The position numbers and the translations under genes were made by a program. From positions 248,001 through 312,000 of the forward strand of contig CAVYRL010000001.1 in NCBI GenBank assembly GCA_963771025.1: DNA of 64,000 nucleotides, given 5' to 3'. The notes under the pieces are model-generated. The model was given only the letters and a program-made list of their open reading frames with translations. It was not told the origin of the DNA and did not search any database. Positions 35,852 through 45,036 of this stretch are shown piece after piece. How positions within the stretch are numbered: position 1 is the stretch's first letter; every line of letters starts with the position of its first letter. This stretch comes from Miltoncostaea sp963771025. Lineage in GTDB: Bacteria; Actinomycetota; Thermoleophilia; Miltoncostaeales; Miltoncostaeaceae.

Positions 35852-36688
35852 CTGGCCAGCTCGCCGCGCAATCCGGCGCTGCAGCTCGCCAGAGCGCTTC
35901 AGACGAAGAAGGTCCGCCGGGAGCGCCGGCTGCTGGTGGCCGAGGGCGAGGACCTGGTGGACGGGGCTCTCTCGCGTGGCGTGAAGCCGGTGGCGATGCT
36001 GTTCGACGCAGAGCAGCTCGTCGACGACGACCCGCGCCTGATCGCCACCGACGGCCTGGCGGAGCGCTATCTGGTTCCCCCCAAGCTGATGGCCCAGGCC
36101 AGCGGCCTTGCCGCCGCCCCACGCGTGATCGCGATCCTGCCCCAGCCCGCGGCACGCAGCTTCCGCGACGTGCGTTTCCCGCCGTCGCTCGGGCTGTATC
36201 TGGCGGGCGTGGCCGATCCCGGCAACGTCGGCACGCTGGTGCGCACGGCCGCGGCCCTCGGCGCCGACTGGCTCGCGCTGGGCCCCGGCTCGGCCGATGC
36301 CTTCCACCCCCGTGCGGTGCGCGCCGCGATGGGTTCGACCTTCGCGCTGCCCGTCCTCGAGGGTGTCGCGCCCTCCGACCTGGCGACCCGCGAGGGATTC
36401 GTGGTGGTCGCCGCGGTGCCGCGCGACGGCGTCCCTCCGTGGGAGACCGACCTGACCCGCCCGATCGTGCTCGCGCTGGGCGCCGAGCGCGCGGGCCTCA
36501 CCCCGGCCCTCGAGGGACTCTCCGATGGTCGTGAGGTGCTGCGCGTGACCATCCCCCAGGCCGAGGGCGCCGAGTCGCTCAACGTCGCCGCCGCCGGAGC
36601 GGCCCTGATGTCCGAGGTGGCGCGCCAGCGCGCCGGCGCGCCGGAGCCCTCCGGCGCCGGCGTGTCGGGTAGCCTCACGGGTCGATGA
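35852..36688 (+). CDS. TrmH/SpoU family RNA methyltransferase; probable CTG start
   Basis: 278 aa. The SPOUT motifs are present: VADPGNVGTLVRTAAALGAD (motif 1), VLALGAERAGL (motif 2) and VTIPQAEGAESLNVAAAGAA (motif 3), binding S-adenosylmethionine in a knot. The substrate-binding domain starts with SSPRNPALQLARAL and RRERRLLVAEGEDLVDGA. No ATG, GTG or TTG lies upstream of this in frame; CTG 35852 is the only fit. GTG 35936 would remove ~28 residues of the N-domain. Likely 2'-O-methylation of rRNA or tRNA. It overlaps pheS by ATGA. Confidence 0.87.
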   Translation: MASSPRNPALQLARALQTKKVRRERRLLVAEGEDLVDGALSRGVKPVAMLFDAEQLVDDDPRLIATDGLAERYLVPPKLMAQASGLAAAPRVIAILPQPAARSFRDVRFPPSLGLYLAGVADPGNVGTLVRTAAALGADWLALGPGSADAFHPRAVRAAMGSTFALPVLEGVAPSDLATREGFVVVAAVPRDGVPPWETDLTRPIVLALGAERAGLTPALEGLSDGREVLRVTIPQAEGAESLNVAAAGAALMSEVARQRAGAPEPSGAGVSGSLTGR

Positions 36689-37695
36689 GCGACCCGACTC
36701 TCGACCAGATCCAGCAGGAAGCCCTGGCCGCCGTCGCCGCGTCGACGACGCTGTCCGAGCTCGAGGCGGCGCGCGTCGCCCACACGGGGCGCAAGAGCCC
36801 GCTCTCGGAGGTCCTCGCCGGCATCGGCGGCCTGCCGCCCGAGCGGCGCGGCGAGGTGGGCAAGGGCGCCAACCTCGCGCGCCGGGCCGTGCAGGAGGCC
36901 CTGGACGCGCGCACCGCCGAGCTCGAGGCGGAGGAGATGGGCGCCGCGCTCGAGCGCGACACCACCGACGTCACGCTGCCCGGCGATCCTCATCCGCCCG
37001 GGGCGCTGCACCCGATCACCCAGATCCGCCTCGAGATGGAGGAGATCCTCCTGGGGCTCGGCTACCGCGTGGCCGACGGCCCCGAGGTCGAGACCGAGTG
37101 GCACAACTTCACGGCGCTCAACACGCCGCCCGGGCACCCCGCCCGCTCGCCCAGCGACACGTTCTTCATCGAGGGCCATCCCGATCGAATGCTGCGCACG
37201 CAGACCTCGCCGGTGCAGGTGCGCGCGATGGAGCGCGAGCAGCCGCCGATCTACCTGATCGCCCCCGGCGCGGTGTACCGCCGCGACGACGTGGACGCGA
37301 CGCACAGCCCGATGTTCCATCAGATGGAGGGCCTTGCCGTGGACGAGGGCCTCACCCTCGCCCACCTCAAGGGCACGATGCTGCACTTCTTCCGCGAGCT
37401 GCTGGGCAGGGATCGCGAGATCCTGTTGCAGCCGCACTTCTTCCCGTTCACGGAGCCGTCGGTGGACGTGCAGGTGTCGTACGTCGACAAGGCCGGCAAC
37501 CCCGGGTGGCTCGAGCTGGCGGGGGCCGGGATGGTCGATCCGAACGTCCTCGAGGCGTGCGGCATCGATTCCGAGCGTCACACCGGGTTCGCGTTCGGCT
37601 GCGGCCTCGACCGCATCGCGATGATCCGCTTCGGCGTCCCCGACCTGCGCCTCTTCTTCGAGGGCGACCTGCGCTTCCTGGAGCAGTTCGCGTGA
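36685..37695 (+). CDS. pheS: Phenylalanyl-tRNA synthetase alpha subunit
   Basis: 336 aa. It has the N-terminal coiled coil of PheS and the class II core: HPITQIRLEMEEILLGLGYR, TSPVQVRAME, GAVYRRDDVDATHSPMFHQM (motif 2) and the C-terminal FGCGLDRIAMIRFGVPDLR (motif 3). TAGCCT at 36670 is nine bases before the ATG, so an internal leaderless promoter is possible besides read-through from the operon. Confidence 0.97.
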   Translation: MSDPTLDQIQQEALAAVAASTTLSELEAARVAHTGRKSPLSEVLAGIGGLPPERRGEVGKGANLARRAVQEALDARTAELEAEEMGAALERDTTDVTLPGDPHPPGALHPITQIRLEMEEILLGLGYRVADGPEVETEWHNFTALNTPPGHPARSPSDTFFIEGHPDRMLRTQTSPVQVRAMEREQPPIYLIAPGAVYRRDDVDATHSPMFHQMEGLAVDEGLTLAHLKGTMLHFFRELLGRDREILLQPHFFPFTEPSVDVQVSYVDKAGNPGWLELAGAGMVDPNVLEACGIDSERHTGFAFGCGLDRIAMIRFGVPDLRLFFEGDLRFLEQFA

Positions 37696-40121
37696 GGGTG
37701 CCCCTCTCGTGGGCGGTCGACTACGTGGATCCCGGCCTGCCGCCCGACGAGCTGGCCCGCGCCTTGTCGGGCAGCGGCACCCTGGTCGAGGCGATCCACC
37801 ACATCGGTGTGCCCGACACCAACGGCAACCTCGGCGCATTCCGCGTGGGGCGGGTGCTCTCGGCCGAGCAGCACCCCAACGCCGACCGCCTGCGCGTGTG
37901 CGAGGTCGATCTCGGCGAGGGCGTCCCCGCCGGCATCGTCTGCGGCGCGCCCAACGTCGCGGCCGGGCAGACCGTCGCGGTGGCCCTCCCCGGCGCCCTG
38001 CTCCCCGGGGCCGACCGCCCGCTGAAGGTGGCAAAGCTCCGCGGGGTGGAGAGCCGCGGGATGATCCTGTCGGCCACGGAGCTCGCGCTGGGCGAGGATG
38101 CCGCGGGGATCATGGTGCTGCCGGACGGCCTCGCGCCGGGCACGCCGCTCGGCGAGGTGCTGCCCCTTTCGGAGACGGTGCTGGAGCTGGAGATCACCTC
38201 CAACCGCCCGGACTGCCTCGCGGTCTGGGGCGTTGCGCGCGAGATCCACGCGGTCACGGGCGCCCCCCTGGCGCCGCTCGACGCATCGGAGCCCCCGGCC
38301 GAGGGCGAGGGATCGGTCGCCGACTACGCCGGTCTCCGGATCGACGCCCCGGACCTCGCGCCGCGCTACATGGCCCGGGTGCTGACCGACGTCACGGTCG
38401 CGCCCTCGCCGGATTGGCTGCGGCACCGCCTGGAGGCGGCCGGCATGCGGTCGATCTCCAACGTCGTCAACATCACCAACTACGTCATGCTGCTCACCGG
38501 CCAGCCGTTGCACGCCTTCGACCTCGACCGCCTCGCCGGCGGCCGGGTCGTCGTTCGGCGCGCGGGCGACGGCGAGTCGATCACGACGCTCGACGGCCAG
38601 GAGCGGACCCTCGACTCCTCGATGCTCGCCATCTGCGACGCGGAGCGCCCCGCGGTGATCGCCGGCATCTTCGGGGCCGAGTTCGCCGAGGTGGCCGAGG
38701 GGACCACTCGCGTGCTGCTGGAGGCGGCCACCTTCGACGGTCCCACGATCCTCAACACCTCCCTCGCGCTGGGGCTGCGCAGCGAGTCGAGCGGGCGCTT
38801 CGAGAAGGGACTGCCGCCGCAGCTGCCGCCGCGCGCGATGGCGATCGCCAGCCGGCTGCTGGTGGAGCTGTGCGGCGCCCGCCTGGTGCCGGGCACCCTC
38901 GATGAGCACGGGCCGCTGCCCGAGCCCGCGACGCTGGCCCTGCGCAACGACCGGATCACCCGCACGCTCGGCGTCGAGGTGCCGTCCGACGAGTCGGCGG
39001 CCATCCTCACCCGCCTCGGATGCGAGGTGGTGACCCTGCTCGACGGGCTCACCGCGCGCATCCCGTTCGAGCGGGCATCGGACCTCACACGCGAGATCGA
39101 TCTGGTCGAGGAGGTGGGCCGCATCCGCGGCCTCAACGACATCCCGGCCGAGATCCCCCGCATCGCGGGCAACGGCCGCCTGACCGCCTCCCAGGCGCTC
39201 GAGCGCCGCCTGGCCCGTTTCGCGGCGGACCTGGGCCTGTCCGAGGTCGTCTCCTACCGCCAGGTGCCCGAGGGCGACCTCGACGCGCTGCTGATCCCCG
39301 ACGACGACCCGCGCCGCGATCTGGTGCGGATGGCGCGCCCCCTGAGCGCCGAGATGGCCGTCATGCGCCGCTCGATGCTGCCGGGGCTGCTGCGCGCCGT
39401 CGCGCGTAACCAGCGCCACCAGCGCACCGACGGCGGCCTCTTCGAGATCGGTCGCACCTACGGTCCGACGCCCGACGGCCAGGCCGACGAGCGGCGTTTC
39501 CTGGCGGCGGTGCGCTTCGGCCGCGTCGGCGCCGACGGCGGATGGCGCGACCAGGCCCGCCCGGTGGACGTCTACACCGCGACCGGCCTGGGGGCGACAC
39601 TCGCCCGGGCCGCCCGCGTCCGCGTCGATCTGGCGCCCAACCACGCCCCGTACTTCCATCCGGTGCGTCAGGCGCGGATGTCCGCGGGCGACGAGGTGAT
39701 CGGCTGGGCGGCCGAGGTGCACCCGCTGGTGCTGCGCAACTTCGAGGTCGCCGGCCCGGTGGCGGCCGTGGTGATCGACCTCGACGCGCTCGACCGCGCC
39801 GTCGGCCCATCGCCCGAATACGAGGACATCCTCACCGTGCCGGTCTCATATCGCGACCTCGCGCTGGTGGTTGCCGAGGGCGTGCACGCGGCCGATCTGG
39901 TGAGCGCCGCGCGTCGTGCCGGCGCCCCGTTGGTGCGCGAGGTGCACGTGTTCGACCGTTACGCCGGCGAGCAGGTGGACGCCGGGCATGTCAGCCTGGC
40001 CCTGCGCCTGACGCTGGCCGATCCGGGTCGCACGCTGACCGACGAGGAGATCGAGGCCGCGGTCGCCCGCGTTCGCGACGCACTGGCCGAGCGCGGCGCC
40101 CAGCTGAGGGCGTCGGCGTGA
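37692..40121 (+). CDS. pheT: Phenylalanyl-tRNA synthetase beta subunit
   Basis: 809 aa, GTG overlapping the pheS stop. The order is canonical: N-terminal tRNA-binding OB domain (HPNADRLRVCEVDLGEG), B3/4 editing domain (LEITSNRPDCLAVWGVAREI), B5 domain, the catalytic-like core (LDAFDLD-type LHAFDLDRLAGGRVVVR) and the C-terminal ferredoxin-like anticodon-binding domain (VSYRDLALVVAEGVHAADLV). It forms the alpha2-beta2 enzyme with PheS. It overlaps argC by GTGA. Confidence 0.97.
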   Translation: MRVPLSWAVDYVDPGLPPDELARALSGSGTLVEAIHHIGVPDTNGNLGAFRVGRVLSAEQHPNADRLRVCEVDLGEGVPAGIVCGAPNVAAGQTVAVALPGALLPGADRPLKVAKLRGVESRGMILSATELALGEDAAGIMVLPDGLAPGTPLGEVLPLSETVLELEITSNRPDCLAVWGVAREIHAVTGAPLAPLDASEPPAEGEGSVADYAGLRIDAPDLAPRYMARVLTDVTVAPSPDWLRHRLEAAGMRSISNVVNITNYVMLLTGQPLHAFDLDRLAGGRVVVRRAGDGESITTLDGQERTLDSSMLAICDAERPAVIAGIFGAEFAEVAEGTTRVLLEAATFDGPTILNTSLALGLRSESSGRFEKGLPPQLPPRAMAIASRLLVELCGARLVPGTLDEHGPLPEPATLALRNDRITRTLGVEVPSDESAAILTRLGCEVVTLLDGLTARIPFERASDLTREIDLVEEVGRIRGLNDIPAEIPRIAGNGRLTASQALERRLARFAADLGLSEVVSYRQVPEGDLDALLIPDDDPRRDLVRMARPLSAEMAVMRRSMLPGLLRAVARNQRHQRTDGGLFEIGRTYGPTPDGQADERRFLAAVRFGRVGADGGWRDQARPVDVYTATGLGATLARAARVRVDLAPNHAPYFHPVRQARMSAGDEVIGWAAEVHPLVLRNFEVAGPVAAVVIDLDALDRAVGPSPEYEDILTVPVSYRDLALVVAEGVHAADLVSAARRAGAPLVREVHVFDRYAGEQVDAGHVSLALRLTLADPGRTLTDEEIEAAVARVRDALAERGAQLRASA

Positions 40122-41101
40122 GCGCGACCGTCCACGTCTTCGGCGCCGCCGGTTTCGCCGGCGCCCAGCTGGCCGCCCTGATCGACGCCCACCCGGGATT
40201 CACGCTCGGCACGATCACCGCGCGCGGAGACGCCGGCCGGCGCCTGGTGGACGTCGCGCCCGAGTACCGGGTCGAGCAACGCCTGGAGACGCCCGACGTG
40301 CAGGCCGTGGGCGCCGGCGACATGGCGGCGGTCTGCTATCCCCACGCGGAGGCCGCCCTGCTGGTGGCAGAGCTCATCGACCGCGGCGCGAAGGTGGTCG
40401 ACGTGTCGGCCGATCATCGCCTGCACGACGCGACCCTCTACCCGGCGGTCTACGGCTTCATCCACCCCCGGCCCGACCTGCTGGCCGAGGCCGTCTACGG
40501 CCTTCCCGAGAGCCGCCGCGACGCGATCCGCACGGCGCGCCTGGTGGCCAACCCGGGGTGCTTTCCGGAGGCCTCGATCCTCGCTCTGCTGCCCGTGGCG
40601 GGGTCGATCGACGACGTCGTCATCGACGCCAAGAGCGGGGTGAGCGGCGCCGGGCGCGCGCCCACCGCCACGGTGCACTACTCGTCGGCGGCCGAGAGCG
40701 TGCGCGCCTACAAGGTCTACGCCCACCGCCACTGGCCCGAGATCGAGCAGGAGCTCGGCGTGGACGTCACCTTCACGCCGCACCTGGTCCCGGTGGACCG
40801 CGGCCTGCTGGCCACCTGCTACGCGCGCCTCACCGAGAGCGCCCCGCACCCCGACGATCTGCGCGCCGCCTTCGAGACCTTCTACGCCGGCCATCCCTTC
40901 GTGGAGGTGGTCGAGGAGCCGCCGGGCATGCGCGCCGTGCAGCGCACGAACTACGCCCAGGTGTGTCCGGTGCTGGATCCCCGCGGGGGGCGCGTGACCG
41001 TCTTCGGCGTCATCGACAACCTCGGCAAGGGCGCCGCCGGGCAGGCCGTCCAGAACCTCAACCTGATGGCCGGGCTGCCCGAGACCGACGGACTGCTGTG
41101 A
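40118..41101 (+). CDS. argC: N-acetyl-gamma-glutamyl-phosphate reductase
   Basis: 327 aa. NADP-binding VFGAAGFAGAQLAALI at the N-terminus and the catalytic Cys148 in VANPGCFPEASILALLP. The ending NLGKGAAGQAVQNLNLMAGL is diagnostic for ArgC, which makes N-acetylglutamate semialdehyde. It overlaps pheT and argJ by four bases each, so arginine genes are joined to the translation operon. Confidence 0.96.
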   Translation: MSATVHVFGAAGFAGAQLAALIDAHPGFTLGTITARGDAGRRLVDVAPEYRVEQRLETPDVQAVGAGDMAAVCYPHAEAALLVAELIDRGAKVVDVSADHRLHDATLYPAVYGFIHPRPDLLAEAVYGLPESRRDAIRTARLVANPGCFPEASILALLPVAGSIDDVVIDAKSGVSGAGRAPTATVHYSSAAESVRAYKVYAHRHWPEIEQELGVDVTFTPHLVPVDRGLLATCYARLTESAPHPDDLRAAFETFYAGHPFVEVVEEPPGMRAVQRTNYAQVCPVLDPRGGRVTVFGVIDNLGKGAAGQAVQNLNLMAGLPETDGLL

Positions 41102-42319
41102 CCCTTGCGCCGGTCCTGCGCGGCGACTGGCTGCGCGCGCCCGAGGGCCTCGTCGCCCTCGAGGGTGGCTCGGTGACGTCCGCCCCGGGCTATCGCGCGG
41201 CCGGGGTCGCCTGCGGGCTGAAGGCCTCGGGCGCCCTCGACCTCGGGATCCTCCAGGCGACCGGCGCCGTCACCTCGGCCTTCGTGGACACCGCCAACGC
41301 GCTGCCCTCCGCCCCGGTGCTGCGCAACCGCTCCCTCGACCGGTCGGCTCTGCGGGCCGTCGTGGTCAACGCCGGCGCCGCCAACGCGGCCACCGGGTCT
41401 CCCGGTCTGGACGACGCTCACGCGATGGCCCGGCGGGCGAGCGAACGACTCGGCATGGAGGCCCCGCAGATCGCCGTCTGCAGCACCGGCACGATCGGCG
41501 ACCGCATCGACCTCGGTATCACCGACCGCGGCATCGACGCCGCCGCCGCGGCGCTCTCGTCCGGTGGCGGTGCCGACTTCGGGCGGGCGATCTGCACCAC
41601 CGACCGCGCGCCCAAGGGCGGCGCGTTCCGCCTCGCCCTGGGCGCCGGGCAGGTCACGATCGGCGCGGCGGCCAAGGGCGCCGGGATGATCCGCCCCGAC
41701 ATGGCCACGATGCTCGCCTACGTCACCACCGATGCGGTCCTGGCCGCCGACGACCTCCAGGCGATCGTCGCGGCCGCGGCCGCCGGCTCCTTCAACAGGA
41801 TCAGCGTCGATGCGCAGATGAGTCCGTCCGACACCCTGATGGTGTTCGCCCGATCGGGCGGCGCGCCCCTCGTGGGCGACGACCGCGACCGGTTCGCCGC
41901 CGCGCTCACCAGCCGTCTGCCGTTGGCTCGCGATCCAGATGGTCAAGGACGGCGAGGGCGCCGATCACGCCGTGCGCGTCGTGGTCCGCGGAGCGCGCGA
42001 CGAGCAGGAGGCCGAGGCGGTGGCGCGCGCGGTGGGGGAGTCGACGCTGGTCAAGACCGCGATCAACGGCCGCGACCCCAACTGGGGCCGCGTCTCCCAG
42101 GCGGTCGGCCAGGCCCTCGCCGGCTCGGTGGGGCCGGTCGCGGAGCCGGTGGTGTCGGTGGATGGAGTGCCGTACGCCGCGGCCGAGGCCGTCGAGGTGC
42201 TGGCGCGCGAGGAGTACGACCTCGAGGTGGCGCTCGACAGGGGCGAAGGCGGCGCGGAGATCTGGGTTTCCGACCTCGGCCACGGCTACGTCACCATCAA
42301 CGCCGAGTACCACACCTGA
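41098..42319 (+). pseudogene. argJ: argJ (ornithine acetyltransferase/N-acetylglutamate synthase) with a single-base frameshift
   Basis: The gene begins with GTG 41098 and reads as ArgJ through NAGAANAATG, CSTGTIGDRIDLG, KGAGMIRPDMATMLAYVTTD (autocleavage at Thr204) and MSPSDTLMVFARSGGAPL. At about 41910 the frame is lost; the rest of the protein (VCRWLAIQMVKDGEGADHAV, then TAINGRDPNWGRVSQAVGQ and the proper end INAEYHT) continues in the +1-shifted frame to 42319. Removing one base near A41911 restores a full-length gene. ArgJ transfers the acetyl group from acetylornithine to glutamate. Either a sequencing/assembly error or a true mutation. Confidence 0.9.
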
Positions 42320-42550
42320 CCCGGAGTCCCCGGGCGACCGCCTTTTCCAGGGGGGAGCGCCTCGGCGCGGGTCGTGACGATGCCGACCACCTCGCGTCGG
42401 GCTGCATAACACAGTGCAAGGCACCGCGGCAAGCGCGGCGGTGAACGCTTTCACCGAATACGTAAGGACTCCCAGGCTGGGCGCTGCCGCCCGCGGGGCT
42501 CGCTTAGGTTCCTCGGCGAGTCAACAATTCAGCAAAGGGGAGGATGTGAC

Positions 42551-43183
42551 ATGAAGCCACGCAACTGGTGGGTCGGCCTGAGCGCCGGTGTGGTGTTGGG
42601 CCTCGGCGGCGTGGTCGTCGCCGAGCAGGCCATGACCGACGCGAGCGCGGCCTCGACGTTCACGGTGAGCGCCGCTCAACTCCAGACCAACCAGAAGATC
42701 TCTCAGGCGGCGGTGAAGCGCAGCAACCGCAGCCTCAACTACCTGGCGCCGATCCGCACCACGCAGACCGACAGCGCCGACACCGGCACCAAGGGGGTCA
42801 CGCCGCTCTCGCAGATCACCGGCAGCGGCAAGGGGTGGACGAGCGGCCAGATCGCCGACGGTGCGATCACCGAGTCCAAGCTCGCCGCGGCGCTCGCGAA
42901 CAAGCTGCCCAAGTGGGCCGTGGTCAACACCGACGGGACGCTTCTGCGCGGGTCGAGCGGCGTCACATCGCTGCGGGTCAACGCCGGCAACTACCGCGTC
43001 GACTTCGGCCAGGACATCAGCCAGTGCTCCTGGACCGGAGTGCAGGTGGAGGTCACCGCGGCCCAGCTCGGCAACATCGGCATCGTGGCGGACGCCGCCG
43101 ACGTCAAGCGTGTGGGCGTGCGGACGACCGACGCCGCGGACGCCGCCGCCGATCGCATCTTCAGCGTTCAGGTGGCCTGCTGA
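42551..43183 (+). CDS. Secreted protein of unknown function
   Basis: 210 aa. Signal peptide: KPRNWWVGLSAGVVLGLGG then VVVAEQAMTDASAAS with a likely cleavage after an Ala. The mature part is rich in Thr, Ser, Asn and Gln and shows QTNQKISQAAVKRSNRSLNY, the segment GWTSGQIADGAITESKLAAA, and two cysteines near the C-terminus (C154-like SQCSW and the terminal Cys) that could form a disulfide. A strong AAGGGGAGG site precedes the ATG, and TAGGTT ~40 bp upstream may be a -10. Family not recognised. Confidence 0.75.
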   Translation: MKPRNWWVGLSAGVVLGLGGVVVAEQAMTDASAASTFTVSAAQLQTNQKISQAAVKRSNRSLNYLAPIRTTQTDSADTGTKGVTPLSQITGSGKGWTSGQIADGAITESKLAAALANKLPKWAVVNTDGTLLRGSSGVTSLRVNAGNYRVDFGQDISQCSWTGVQVEVTAAQLGNIGIVADAADVKRVGVRTTDAADAAADRIFSVQVAC

Positions 43184-43598
43184 CCGACCGGCGCGTAGCG
43201 GGGGCCCGCGCGGCTCCCGCTACGCGCCCAGGGCGGCCTCGGCGAGGATCCGCTCGACCACCTGGTCGAAGCAGAGCCCGGCCGCCTCGGCGGCCTTCGG
43301 GAGCAGGCCGGTGTCGGTCATGCCGGGAATCGGGTTGATCTGTGGACCGTGACCGGATGGCCCGCCAGGCCGACGCGTCCTCGCCCGCCCGCCGGCGAGC
43401 CGTGCGATGTTCTGCGGGACCCGTGGCGCGCTGATCCCGGGCCGCGCCGCGACCCCCGCCATCACGCCGCTCCGGGCGCCTGGCCGTCGCCCGGGCGATC
43501 TCCAGGGCGTAGCCCGAGGCGGGGCCGTCCGGGCGGTCGAGCAGGCGTTGCGGGTGCGGAACACCAGCGATTCGCGCGCCGTTCCGATCGGCACCGGC
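43184..43598. other. Decayed intergenic stretch around the D-Ala ligase remnant
   Basis: 415 bp between the secreted protein and mntH. The first part holds the ligase 3' remnant at 43220-43339. The rest (43340-43598) has open but low-quality frames on the minus strand (for example RLLDRPDGPASGYALEI in one frame) that I cannot assign; they may be older debris of the same gene or of another. Confidence 0.4.
43220..43339 (-). pseudogene. C-terminal remnant of a D-alanine--D-alanine ligase-like ATP-grasp gene
   Basis: The frame ends with INPIPGMTDTGLLPKAAEAA followed by GLCFDQVVERILAEAALGA, the characteristic end of Ddl-type ligases (NxxPGxTxxSLxPKAAxAAG). Nothing upstream in this or the other two frames restores the ATP-grasp domain, so about 90% of the gene is missing or scrambled. 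Confidence 0.75.
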
Positions 43599-44906
43599 CT
43601 ACAGCAGCGTCTGCGCCACCAGGAAGGCGTTCAGCGCGATGATCATCACCACGACCACGGTCGCCACGGCCGTCGTGCTCCGCCGGTTGACCAGGCCGCC
43701 CATCAGCTCGCGGTCGCGGCAGAAGTTGAGCAGCGGGATCAGGGCGAACGGGATGCCGAACGACAGAACCACCTGGCTCAGGATCAGGGCCCGGGTCGGG
43801 TTGACGCCGATCGCCAGGACGAGCAGGGCCGGGGCCATCGTGAGGCTGCGGCGTAGGAAGAGCGGGATCTGGCGATCGATGAAGCCCTGCATCACCACCT
43901 GGCCGGCCAGCGTGCCGACCGACGAGGACGACAGACCGGATGCCAGCAGCGCGACGCCGAAGGCGATCTGGGCGTTGGACCCGACGAGGGTGCCCAGCAA
44001 CTCGAAGACCTGATCGATGTCCGCGACGCCGGTCAGGCCACGCGCGTTGAACACCGCCGCGGCCATGATCAACATCGACATGTTGATCACGCCGGCGATC
44101 GTCATGGCGATGAACACGTCGGTGCGCTCGAAGCGGAAGATCTTCGTGCGCTCCTCCTCGGTGCGGCCCACCACCCGCCGCTGGGTCAGCGCGGAGTGCA
44201 GGTAGATCACGTGCGGCATCACGGTCGCGCCCAGGATGCCCGTGGCCAGCAGCACGCTCTCCGTGCCGTCGAACTGCGGAGTCAGGAGGCCCTTGGCGAT
44301 CGCGCCCGGGGCGGCGTGGGTGAAGAAGAACTGGACCGCGAACCCGACGAGGATCACGCCCACGAACACCGCGATCGCGATCTCGAGCGCCCGCGCGCCG
44401 CGCGCCTGCAGGGCGAGGATGCCGAAGGAGAAGATCCCGGTCAGGACGCCGGCCCAGAACAGCGGGATGCCGAACAACAGGTAGAAGCCCAGTGCCGCGC
44501 CGATGAACTCGGCGAGGTCGGTGGCCATCGCGATCAGCTCGGCCTGGATCCACAGGCCGCGTGAGACCCGCTTCGAATACCGCGATCGGCACACCTCGGG
44601 GAGATTCATGCCGGTGGCGATCCCGAGCTTGGCCGACATCGTCTGGATCACCATGGCCATCAGGTTCGAGGCGAGGACCACCCACAGCAGCATGTAGCCG
44701 AACTGGGAACCGGCCGCCACGTTGGTGGCGAAGTTGCCGGGATCCACGTAGGCGACCGCGGCGATGAACGCCGGACCGAGGAAGGGGAGCACCGCGCGGA
44801 GGCCGCGGGCGCCGCCGGTGAGGGAGCGGCTGGCGGCGTCGGCGACACGGGCCTCGCCGGGGAGGACGCTGTTGACGAGGGGCGTCGGGTTCGTGGTCGG
44901 GGTCAT
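43599..44906 (-). CDS. mntH: Nramp family divalent metal transporter (MntH)
   Basis: 435 aa from ATG 44906, with 11 predicted membrane helices. The first helix has the metal-binding DPGN (residues 55-58) in AYVDPGNFATNVAAG, and helix 6 has GATVMPHVIYLHSAL, both diagnostic for Nramp. It imports Mn2+ or Fe2+ with protons. It is divergent from the multicopper oxidase/ZIP pair, with 122 bp of repeat-rich, AT-richer DNA between. Confidence 0.95.
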   Translation of the reverse strand: MTPTTNPTPLVNSVLPGEARVADAASRSLTGGARGLRAVLPFLGPAFIAAVAYVDPGNFATNVAAGSQFGYMLLWVVLASNLMAMVIQTMSAKLGIATGMNLPEVCRSRYSKRVSRGLWIQAELIAMATDLAEFIGAALGFYLLFGIPLFWAGVLTGIFSFGILALQARGARALEIAIAVFVGVILVGFAVQFFFTHAAPGAIAKGLLTPQFDGTESVLLATGILGATVMPHVIYLHSALTQRRVVGRTEEERTKIFRFERTDVFIAMTIAGVINMSMLIMAAAVFNARGLTGVADIDQVFELLGTLVGSNAQIAFGVALLASGLSSSSVGTLAGQVVMQGFIDRQIPLFLRRSLTMAPALLVLAIGVNPTRALILSQVVLSFGIPFALIPLLNFCRDRELMGGLVNRRSTTAVATVVVVMIIALNAFLVAQTLL

Positions 44907-44961
44907 GGGCGGGTCCGGACGCGTGCAGTGGGGGATAGCGGTCGCGAGGGGATTACGCAAC

Positions 44962-45036
44962 GGCTGACAGTTTGGATCAGCCCAATGGACGATTTGTGGC
45001 TAGCCATGACTAGCTGTAAAAGATAGCCATGAATAG
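44962..45036. promoter_or_regulatory. Candidate metal-responsive operator region between mntH and multicopper oxidase
   Basis: Three structures are packed here: GGCTGA/TCAGCC inverted repeat (44962-44967 with 44977-44982), a 10-bp palindrome TGGCTAGCCA (44997-45006), and a direct repeat TAGCCATGACTAG (45001-45013) / TAGCCATGAATAG (45024-45036), 12 of 13 identical and 23 bp apart. The second repeat overlaps the oxidase start codon. The region is distinctly AT richer than its surroundings. Confidence 0.5.

Noticed and set aside
44907..45028. Manganese riboswitch upstream of mntH
   Set aside because: I could not match the conserved yybP-ykoY core; the visible repeats look like DNA operator sites instead.
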